Both the position numbers and the translations under genes were made by a program. Below are positions 55,210-64,000 of a stretch of 64,000 bases of DNA, piece by piece (within the stretch, counting starts at the first letter, position 1; each line of letters starts with the position of its first letter). The stretch comes from Stemphylium vesicarium. Lineage: Eukaryota; Ascomycota; Dothideomycetes; Pleosporales; Pleosporaceae. The DNA is taken from the NCBI GenBank assembly GCA_004380135.1, contig QXCR01000008.1, positions 186,001 to 250,000 of the forward strand, read 5' to 3'. Under the pieces are notes generated by a model. The model did not search any database. It worked only from the letters and a program-made list of their open reading frames with translations, and was not told the origin of the DNA.

Positions 55210-56747
55210 ATGGGCTCTATGGATAACAGAGGTTGGAGGCCTTTGAGCGTGGGTGTTATTGGAGGCGGCATCGGAGGGTTGTCAGCTGCTATTGCGCTGC
55301 GCCGAGCAGGCCATGAAGTCACGATCTACGAGCGAAACGACTTCGCAGGAGAGGCTGGTGCCTCAGTTTCTTGCGCAGCTAACGGGACCCGCTGGTTACA
55401 CGAATGGGGGGTTGACGTGCAGAAAGGAGATCCTGTTGTTCTGAAGAAGCTTATCAACCGCGACTGGAAGACTGGCGAGCCCGTTAGCGTTTACGACCTG
55501 GACGACTACGAAGAGCGATGGGGATATGTTTACAACATGTTCCATCGCCAATACATGCACAAAATGCTTATGGAGTGTGCGCTGCAAGAAGAGGGAGCGG
55601 GAACCCCAGTGAAGCTGTTGGTGAACCATCCGGTAGGCTCAACTCGACGGCATCGTTCTTCCTCGCTTAACTTTGCTGACCATGCCTTGTAGTGCGATAG
55701 TATAGATATGGATGCCAGTGTGATCAGATTTACCAACGGCATCACAGCCCAGCATGATCTCATCGTCGGAGCAGACGGCATCGGATCAGTTACGCGAAAG
55801 ATCATCGGCTTGAACCCGGAAAAGCGACCAGCGGAATCCAGCTGCTTGCACGCGAACGTCATGACAAAGGACGTCAGAAAACTCGGGCTCGTGGACTATT
55901 CCCTTAACAGCGCGCTGGAGTACTGGGGCGGTCAAGAAGGCAAGTGGGACAAGATTGTGCTCTCGCCTTGCAACGGCGGCGAACTTCTCTCATACTACTG
56001 CTTCTTCCCCCGCTCCGTAGGAGACTACGCGAATCACACTTGGGGAGGCGCCGATCTGCCTATTGAAGAACTTCTTGCACCGTATCCTGAGCTTGACGCT
56101 CAGGTCAAAGCTCATCTCGCCATTGGTATCGAAGTACAACCTTGGCGACTTTGGGTACATCAGCCATACCCGTACGTCGTCAAGAAATCCATCGCACTCA
56201 TCGGCGATGCTGCGCATCCGGTAAGAAGCTTTTGCCGACGTGACCTTTTCTTACCATCGAGCTAATTCACGATCTCAGATGATGCCTCACCAAAGTCAGG
56301 GAGCTTGCATGGCGATTGAAGATGCAGCTGCCTTGGGCATTCTCTTCAGCAAGAACTACTTCGAGGGAGATGTTGGAGAGTGCCTCGAAGTATACGAGAA
56401 GGTCCGACTCCCTCGCGCAACAAAAGTTCAGGCTTCAGCTGCCAAGGCAGCGTACAACATCAACGAGCGCATCGGTGAGTAATTCCAACGACAACTCTTG
56501 AAGATTGCAAACTGACTCACCATTATTAGGTTTCTCTAGCAACACCTCAACTTCCAACTACAAGGTCGAGGACGAAACAAAGAAGTTGACCATTGAGGAG
56601 ATGAACGGTTACGACATGTACAAAGACATCGACCAGGCTATAGCAGAGATGCAGGGGAGGACGTACACCGACAAGTACTTAAAGGGCTTACCCTTTGGCC
56701 TAAAACTGTCAAATGGTATTATTATCGGTAATGATTCAAAATTTTAG
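55210..56747 (+). CDS. FAD-dependent monooxygenase (salicylate hydroxylase-like)
   Basis: Flavoprotein aromatic hydroxylase using NAD(P)H and O2. Four exons: 55210-55632, 55693-56220, 56279-56474, 56530-56747; introns of 60, 58 and 55 nt; 454 residues. Motifs in order: FAD Rossmann GxGxxG as VGVIGGGIGGLSAAIALRRAG (residues 14-34) with the closing acidic YER, the DG motif LIVGADGIGSVTR, and the second FAD motif ALIGDAAHPMMPHQSQGACMAIEDA, assembled across intron 2. The length (about 450) suits the salicylate hydroxylase/FAD_binding_3 group common in fungal aromatic degradation and secondary metabolism. Substrate unknown. Divergent from the Zn2Cys6 gene; the tyrosinase lies 1.8 kb downstream on the same strand. 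Confidence 0.92.
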
Positions 56748-58505
56748 ATTAGGTTAATGGCTAGGGTAGAGCACTGGAGTATACGGAGTTGCGAGCCGGC
56801 TTGGTAGTAACCAGGCATCGAGCCTTTTTATTTCTATTCTGGAAGCATACAATGAACCTTTCATTTCACTTTCTGCTTCCAGATGAACTGTTCGTTGGCC
56901 AAGACATTCAATGACGGAGTGATTCTAGCTGTGATTGTGGTTTTCAGTACTGTCGAAGTGGACAGTAGGATACTCGTAGCGACTAGGCAACGAGCTCTGT
57001 ATTAATCGCATCATTGGGTGGCAATTTGCGAGATACCTCGCACCGACATACTCACAAGAATTCCACTATTGCCTGAACGTATTGGTCCGCCGCTAAGGTC
57101 TCCCAGCAAGGAGGCATTCCACGTGGACATTCTATTGTCCGTGCATGTGATCGCATATTTGACCCTGGAAAACTGGGCGTCGATGCAATACCTGAAGAAA
57201 GTGTCAGGATTTGATGGGTTGATGGCGAGAATGAGCCCGTGTTGGGGGTCTAGTCGCGCGAGGCTAAAGTGCGGAGTCCGGGACGCCTTGCTTGGATCGA
57301 TCATTCGATAGTGGGTTCTGATAAATCTTTTTTTTTGGTATTAACAATGACCCTGTTCTTAATGGCACTGGTGCTTACGACTATGTTCGGCGTCGTTTAA
57401 TCCCGTTCGCGAGACAAGCAATCGTCTCTGTTAATGGGGTGCGGGTTACCTAGTTAGTCTATACCACCTCGCCACAAAAAGCCATGCGCAATTGTGTTTC
57501 TCGCGGAACTGGGTCTTACACCCGGAGTCGGGCTTTATCTGGCATTTCGCACTGGAGTACTAGATATTTATCCGCAATCTCGCTTACGCACATGGCAATC
57601 CTCATCGGACGCAAACCGAGATCGCAATAGCGTGTTCGTGCTGACATGCAGCGTGGTTTGCAAGGTAAGCGCAGATATCTCTTTGCACTGACCCTTCTTA
57701 AGCGCAGTAGACCTGCATCAGTCCAATTTCGTCCCAATGGAAAGAATCCTCATGGCTTTCTGGAAGATGCGCAGGTGCTACAAGTTAGAGTAGCATCATT
57801 CGAGCGTTGAAGATGGCGGGTGAAAGGTGGGTGGATGAGGTTAGGCCAACGGCGCGCGCGGGAAGGGGTCTTGGCGGTCGGCCCGAAGACCCATTGAACC
57901 CGCGTGCAGTAGCGAGATCAGGCACGCAACGTCCAGCTGCGCGGAGCTCGGGTCTGACACCAATCGAACTGGACAACCGCTGCCAGCACCATCTACCTAG
58001 CAACAACAATCCATACACCCGGTTACTAGGACTGCTGCAGGGCTTGAAAAAACCAATGGCCTCGGAAGGATTGAGCCATCGCGTGGGCCTTCGGAAAAAG
58101 CTAACCCGCTTGTACAACATATTGCGGTTCTAGCTTCGCCACATGCACCGGAGACATGATTTATCTCCTAGCTTGGACGCCTTGCTTTGACTTTTTTCGC
58201 ATTCTTCCGCCGTGTTGACTAGGCAGCTACTGGTAACTGCCCTTGTATGCCGGCATATGCGACCCTGATGCGGAGTGGCCTGGAATTCGAGTTCCTCGGG
58301 ATTATCATGGCGACTGGGCCTTGCATGTTGTCTGGATACGTATAAGAAGAGGTTCGAGATGCGCGTTTTTGCCAACAGGTAGGCCTGTCGTTCCTCTTCT
58401 AGCTCTTGCAGTTGCTTTTGAGCCTGTTCGGTTGTTTGATCCTTCTAACAAGCTTGCTTCCACGCATCGAGCTCGACACCGTTCAACCTTTTTGAACCGC
58501 ACACA
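56748..58505. other. intergenic region
   Basis: 1.76 kb without a supported gene. An ORF pair covers 57011-57311 on both strands, so neither can be trusted. A TATAAGAAG element at 58341 lies about 165 bases before the tyrosinase start, followed by a C/T-rich leader. Confidence 0.5.
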
Positions 58506-59878
58506 ATGCGACGCGTCCTTCAAGCCGCGTTGCTTCTGCCTCTGGCCATAGGGAATGCGCTTCCTCACGAGGATAAGCAATTCGAGAAGAGAAATTTCGA
58601 CCGTGTCGATGACATCCTCGCTGGCTTGGGTAGCATCAAACAGGATCTGATGGCTGGTGGTGCCGCGATCAATCAACAGCTCTACCAAGCTTCCCAACAA
58701 CCTGCGCAGTACAAGAAATGCAACCCAACCAATGTTCAAGTCAGGCAGGAATGGTGGGATCCCGTGTTGTTATACTTGCGATCCCCAAACTAACAGCATT
58801 CTAGGTCTACCTTCTCAAAAACTGAAAAGAAGGCATACATCAGCGCAGTCCAGTGTCTAGCTAAGCTGCCATCCAAGACACCAAAAGAGTCATGCACTGG
58901 CTGTAGAAACCGCTATGACGATTTTGTTGCCATCCATATCCAGCAATCCTTCAATATCCACGTTACAGGCAACTTCCTAACCTGGTGTGTATTCCCCAAG
59001 TTCGGACCAATTGTGAAACACACTGACTTTCCATTCCAATAACAAGGCACCGGTACTTTACATGGGCGTATGAACAAACATTGCGCAACGAGTGCGGCTA
59101 CAAGGGATCGCAACCCTACTACAGCTACTCGAGGTGGTACAAAGATCCCACGAGCTCGCCCTTGCTTGACGGTTCCGAGACATCCATCTCCGGACAGGGC
59201 GCCAAGACTTGCAGTAATCAGACCTTCGTCGGCATCCCACTCAACACCAATCCACTGATCAAGATCCCACATGGCCCAGGTGGTGGCTGTGTGACCTCTG
59301 GACCATTCAAAGACTGGACTGTCAATGTCGGTCCACTATTCCCCGCATCAGGATGTGTCCCATTGAACCCCAACCAGAACTTCACTCTGCCGGGTTACGG
59401 CCTAGGCTATAACCCGCGCTGTCTCATGCGCGACATCACCAGCTTCACCGGCGAGCACTGGCTAAAAGACGACGACATAGTATCTCTACTCCAGAGCGAT
59501 AGCTACCAATCCTTTTGGGAAACCCTACAGGGCGGCGCGCCGCCGAACAACTTCATGAACGACTTCATGGGCATCCACACGGGCGGCCACTTCATCATCG
59601 GCGGTGACCCAGGCGGTGATTTCACAGCCTCCCCTGGCGACCCGTTCTTCTTCTTCCACCACGCGTCCATTGATCGGATTTACTGGACGTGGCAGAACCT
59701 GAAGCCTAGTGAGCGCACGAAGGCTCTGTATGGGCCTACGGCTATGTCGGATCTCACTTCGCCTCCTGCAACTCTGAAGGACTCCCTGGAGATGGGAGCT
59801 GCGTATGATGGGTCGGTTACTATTGAGGATGCTTCGAGCACGATGGGTGGTGCGCCGTTTTGTTATACTTATATTTAG
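58506..59878 (+). CDS. Secreted tyrosinase-type copper enzyme
   Basis: Oxidises monophenols and/or o-diphenols to quinones with a type-3 dicopper centre. Exon 1 58506-58753, intron 58754-58804 (51 nt), exon 2 58805-58984, intron 58985-59046 (62 nt), exon 3 59047-59878; 419 residues. A signal peptide (RRVLQAALLLPLAIGNALP) and a KR-containing propeptide come first. CuA histidines: YDDFVAIHI, HVTGNFLTW and the spliced WHRYFTWAYEQ. CuB histidines: MGIHTGGHFI and PFFFFHHASIDRIYW. All six are present. The C-terminal cover domain found in pro-tyrosinases is absent, so it resembles the short secreted fungal tyrosinases. True tyrosinase versus catechol oxidase cannot be told. Confidence 0.92.
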
Positions 59879-61361
59879 ATTGTCATCTTGGACTTTATCT
59901 GTTTTGATATCATTCATTCGCCGCTTTTTCATCGCGTCGAAGCACACGTACACGCGTGTTAGGTGCTGATGTTCGCCATGATTGAGAAGAGTCCAGAGTC
60001 GAGCCTCGGAACCGTCGTTCCCGCAATAGCTAAAATCGCTCTTCGTGACGCATGCACACGTCCTATTGTCATCGAAGACGCGTATACAAAATGCTTGTAA
60101 TGCACCAGAGCCAGCGGCGAGTGTTGCTTTTGGACCGAACCGAACCGAGTGTTCTCCCAACCGGAAATTCAAACAAGCTTACAAATGATGGTCTTGTCGG
60201 GATATGCTTCCAATTTGGGAATAGCGGTGGTAGCGGGGGCACCGTTGATCTTTGTCCGGCTTGGTGCCATGAATGTAGTGCTATGATGAAGGGTAAGTGA
60301 AAACGTGGTCGAGGGTATGGAATTCGAGTGCGTGGAAGATATCTAGTCACTCGAGCGGATGGCTATTCATGTTCGTTGCCGGGGTAAAGTGACAGCCGAC
60401 TATGTATTCACATGTCGTTTGCAGTGCATGAGTGTCGAGTATATTTCAATTTGGGCACCTCACTCCAATGTCACCAACATGTCTACAACTGTTCTTGGTT
60501 CATAGGTGATTATTAAGCCCTGGCGCAATGTATCGGGTAATGGTCGACACGAGAGTTGGTTATGACTTCGACAAGCAATGGTTTCATGCCTCAGAAGTGG
60601 TTGTGTTGGCTTTCGACGAAGCAATTGAACGCAAACACAAGAAAGCATGGTATACACCATTTCGAGCGAGCTTTCTGAGCCGAAGCCACGGGCCAGCGCC
60701 TTTGCCTATCTGTTTGAGTGCAGGTGATCAGATGTGGAATCATAGGTAGGGCCAAAGCCCCGACACAGCCCTCGACTTCTCAGCTGGAGACAAGGCACTC
60801 TCCAAGAGTAAGGCGCAGCCTCGTTGCGTGGAGTTTGAGCTCATCGCAATCTTAGGACTGAGACATATCGAAAGATGCTCGCGGCTTCTTCCTTACGATG
60901 GCTATCTTCATCACTTCTTCCTTGCTTGCGGCTTACCCGATGTTCATGGTCGGTGGTATTCTACTACCCCATGTTGACTTTTGAATAGTGATCACTGATC
61001 GTCGTACCCAGACGGTCTCCGCGGCCCTTCATCTTCGTATTCATCGAGGTTTCATGTCTAAGAAGTTGGCAAAGTAGATCATCGACACTTGCTCAGCACC
61101 GCAGTGTGAACATTGTATTTGTCGTGCACGGCGAAAGTCCTACTTTCCTCGCATTCGGCCTCGGTGAATGGGAATAGCGATCGTAGTTGGACGATCGCCA
61201 ACCAACGGCCTGTACATTCTCTAGTTCTCGGAGTCAAGAGCCAAGTCATTGGCAGAACTTGTGTATTCGTACACACCCAAGACCCAACTCGACAACTACC
61301 GTAGATCGTGAGCGCAGCACCTGGTCACAAGATAAACACGAGTGCTGGTATTCAGATCGAC
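59879..61361. other. intergenic region
   Basis: 1.5 kb with only short ORFs on both strands and no recognisable feature. Confidence 0.45.
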
Positions 61362-61775
61362 ATGATAGCTGCAAGACACAGCATGAGTGGTGTGATAGTC
61401 AGTCTTGGAGTTGTAGTGTTCTGCGCTTCCTCGGTTGCCGAGCAACAACCCCAAGACTTAGATAAGGCAAGTGACGCGCACCCCAGTTTTCTGCCATCCC
61501 ATCCTTGGCTTACCTCATCTACGTGCATTTCTTACCCCATCGGGTAGGGAATTGCGGGAGGGAGCTGCGCCACCCAAGATAGATGCAGTAAGTTTCATAA
61601 TATCAAGGTGTCGCCGGGTAGGGAAGTAGTAGACTGCAGCGATCGGGGCGAATTCAGTACAACATGTCTTGGAAACAAATTGTTAGAACGGATAACCATC
61701 AGCCCGGTTCCGAGCTGGCATTTGTCATCTGTAGCACTTCGTGGACATGTGTTTCTTCGATTCTCTCCTAGTTGA
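61362..61775 (+). CDS. Candidate small secreted cysteine-containing protein
   Basis: Proposed three-exon model, 95 residues: exon 1 61362-61466, intron 61467-61547, exon 2 61548-61587, intron 61588-61632, exon 3 61633-61775. Exon 1 encodes a good signal peptide (core VIVSLGVVVFCASSVA, cleavage before EQQPQ). The first intron would be of the GC-AG type: the donor reads AAG|GCAAGT, the strict consensus for such introns, with a TAG acceptor. The second has a perfect GTAAGT donor and TAG acceptor and is a multiple of three. The mature part carries GGSCATQDRC, NCSDRGEFSTTC and LGNKLL. This looks like a small secreted protein of effector type, but each feature could arise by chance in a gene-poor region. 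An inner ATG at 61383 would also give a signal peptide. Confidence 0.4.
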
Positions 61776-63819
61776 GTCAGCTACTCAACGCCATGTAACG
61801 CCATGTTAAGTGGGTACAGCTCGGTCATGACTTGTAGCTCAAAACATGGCGTGATATGCAAGGTACCAATCTGTCAATTGTCAGGTGAATGACCCGTGTA
61901 CATCCTTGTCGGGTTGCAGGGCTCCTCAGAGTCGCACTCACCGGAAAGCTGTATACACCCCATCTTCAGAAGTCGTATCCAAACGCGTCCCATCCCATCA
62001 CGAAGTAAAACCGCTCTAAGCGAACGTTCTAATTGCGATCCGCTGTGGCGACGACGATAAGCGTGTATCTCGGGTTAGTTGCAGCAAAGCCTCAACGTAG
62101 ATGATGGTCGAAATAAAGCCACAATTAGAGCCACACTAAGTGGCGCTAGAAGCCACACTCCAGCCTCCACAGCCACGGGCCGCGCCACAGATCCCCCCCA
62201 CCCATTGAAATCTTCCTATTTTCCGGGCGCTCGAGGGGACGGTACATGCGCCAACGTTTCATCTATATTGCTCCAAAAAAAGTGCACTCCCAACGTCGCG
62301 TTCCATGGAGAAAGATTGGTGTTCGTTCAGATTGCGGTGGCGAAGGCATCCTAATCTCTGAAGCGGGTGAATTTCGGACGCATCTCTATCGGATCGGATC
62401 GATGTGTTTCACCAGCCGTCGTTCGACACCCTGTTTCCGTATCGGCCCCCAACGCTCCCGTCTATTCAAGGGGCCTCTTTTGTTTTTGGTCCAGTTATAG
62501 CGATGCGCAAAGGAAAGGAGACACGTTCAAGCAAGCCACCCGAGTTCGCCCACGAGGAGTACTCGCCAACGTCCAACTCTAGTCGATTTGTGGCCACGAT
62601 CTGCCGTTGCTCGAATGACTTCGCATAGGCACCCCTGTACGCTTTACGGCCGTCGTCTATGTAGACGACGCGTCGCAATTTAGTATTGGGGTAGCTAACA
62701 ATACCTAAGAATGGTGAGGGCCGAGTCAGTAAATGGCGCCGCAGCCCTACTGTGACAGTCGAGACATGGCGCGACCAAGCTTTTCCGCTCAGCGGGTCAT
62801 TCACTAGTGGAGCAAGCCAAGCAATGCACAGTCCCAGCTGACGACACAACCTAATCCACACCTCCACTACGCTAACCTCCTGATTAAAGCATCACACATA
62901 GTACCCGTGAACCAAACCCGTCCTCTGAACCTCGTCGAAACCGTGTTCGGACCTATCCGCGGTCGGGTGACAGCCTTGCGCTGTTTTATCAGTGTAAAAT
63001 CCACCCGCCAGCACATTCCGCATTATGAGGCGGATCGCACCAATGCTGCCGAGCGCGAAGCGCTCATGGATGGTCGTCAAAGTTGCCTGCCAGCCGTGCA
63101 CATTGTGACGACGCTGATCGCAATCCCACCCGCCTTAACGTGCCTGTACACAGAACGTGATCCAGAACGACGTTTCCACCATACAAACCCACAATTGTCG
63201 CTTAAGAACATCTCCGCGAAAAACAAATCTAAGATGATGTGTGCATAGGAAAGTTTGAGGGGGTCAAATTGCGCTCTCGTTCAATGCCGTGCCAGTGAAA
63301 ACTGTCGCACACTGTTCTTCGACAAGAACTTTGTGACCCTGACAGCTGTAACCGCAACCTTCTTTGACGCAACAGGCGGCTGTGTCCATGACAAATTGCA
63401 GACTAACATAACTAAGACTAGATGCAAGAGCCGCGCGCACTATTGTCTCCGAGGAAAGTTCACGATTGGAGGAATCATTATCAGCGTGCTGTGAAACGTT
63501 CCCGTCTTGGCAACACCACCCGAAACAGGTGTGATCAGGGTAGGATACGATACGCGATACCCAACACTACCCCCGCATGTCGCGTTTCGAACAAATGAGC
63601 CTTGTTGCCAAGACCAAGAAGCGTCCGACAACATGGCGATCGACCCTTGCTCTTCCCTTCTTGGTGGTAAACCATGGTTTCATGCACCCACGAGGCGGTT
63701 GGGTGGAGTGGGTTCACTCTATTCGCGATCCCAGTATGCAAACAATTCTCCGTGGATGAACCGTTGGAAGGATTCGAGAGTATGTCTGGGAGATGGGAGG
63801 TGGGCAGACAGTATAAGAA
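61776..63819. other. intergenic region
   Basis: 2 kb with short overlapping ORFs only. No repeat, tRNA or mobile element recognised. Confidence 0.45.
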
Positions 63820-64000
63820 GGACAGGAAGCCACACCCAACATTCAGCATCTCATCATCGAGCCATCAACAGTCCTTCACAGTCCTTCACTCCTACAGTCT
63901 TTCTCTTTCCTGCTTGACGCATCACCTTCGCTAGTCGAATCCAACAAACACTCCTTCCAAACGACCAACTTTCACCGTTTTTCAACTCCAACCAAATCCA
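63820..64000 (+). promoter_or_regulatory. Probable core promoter and leader of a gene beyond the right edge
   Basis: A TATAAG element at 63822 is followed by a C/T- and CA-rich, G-poor stretch with a tandem CAGTCCTTCA repeat and no start codon that opens a long frame up to the edge. This resembles the leaders of the LPMO and kinase genes in the same window. Confidence 0.4.

Noticed and set aside
57011..57311. ORFs of about 97 codons on both strands
   Set aside because: Mirror ORFs of equal length, neither with a start context, signal peptide or domain.
1..64000. tRNA genes, rRNA genes, CRISPR arrays and complete transposons
   Set aside because: I looked for B-box/T-loop signatures, long terminal repeats and transposase motifs by eye and found none that held up. 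A tRNAscan-SE and RepeatMasker run would be decisive.

Overview
The window is nuclear DNA from a filamentous ascomycete. The evidence is short introns (about 45-120 nt, with GT(A/G)NGT donors and YAG acceptors), ascomycete-type proteins (COT-1 NDR kinase, an AA11 polysaccharide monooxygenase, a laccase ending in DSGI, a Zn(II)2Cys6 regulator, and a DUF7708-type NACHT protein) and dispersed single genes without operons. The gene set and intron style fit Dothideomycetes (Pleosporales) best, but that placement is inference from general resemblance.

Layout, left to right. 0-10.3 kb: 5' part of the chromatin-remodelling subunit Sfh1/Snf5 (cut by the left edge), a secreted AA11 LPMO, a diaminopropionate ammonia-lyase-like PLP enzyme, a GIY-YIG protein with a C-terminal membrane anchor, SEC13, and an ESCRT-I VPS37-like subunit divergent from SEC13. 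11-19 kb: a 1040-residue coiled-coil protein, the COT-1/Orb6 kinase and RNA polymerase subunit RPABC4. 20-25 kb: a decayed NACHT (STAND/NLR-type) gene with four in-frame stops but no frameshift, followed by two small genes of unknown function. 25-36.6 kb: F-box protein, cysteine-synthase-like enzyme divergent from a GNAT acetyltransferase, the WDR48/Bun107 homologue, a mitochondrial S-adenosylmethionine carrier and a WRAP53/TCAB1-like WD protein. 36.9-42.3 kb: a laccase and a secreted Thr-rich protein. 42.3-46.2 kb: gene-poor. 46.2-51 kb: RNase P subunit Rpp40, an F-box protein and a Sir2 deacetylase. 51.5-59.9 kb: a Zn2Cys6 regulator divergent from an FAD monooxygenase, then a tyrosinase. 59.9-64 kb: gene-poor, with one weak candidate small secreted cysteine-containing protein and a probable promoter for a gene beyond the right edge.

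Most genes are housekeeping and act separately. Functional grouping is only suggested for the aromatic-oxidation genes (regulator, FAD monooxygenase, tyrosinase, and a laccase 13 kb away) and for the NACHT relic with its two small neighbours. Several gene models were rebuilt from splice sites. The most instructive are SEC13 (first exon is only the ATG), RPABC4 (25-nt last exon) and the SAM carrier (first exon separated by an intron).
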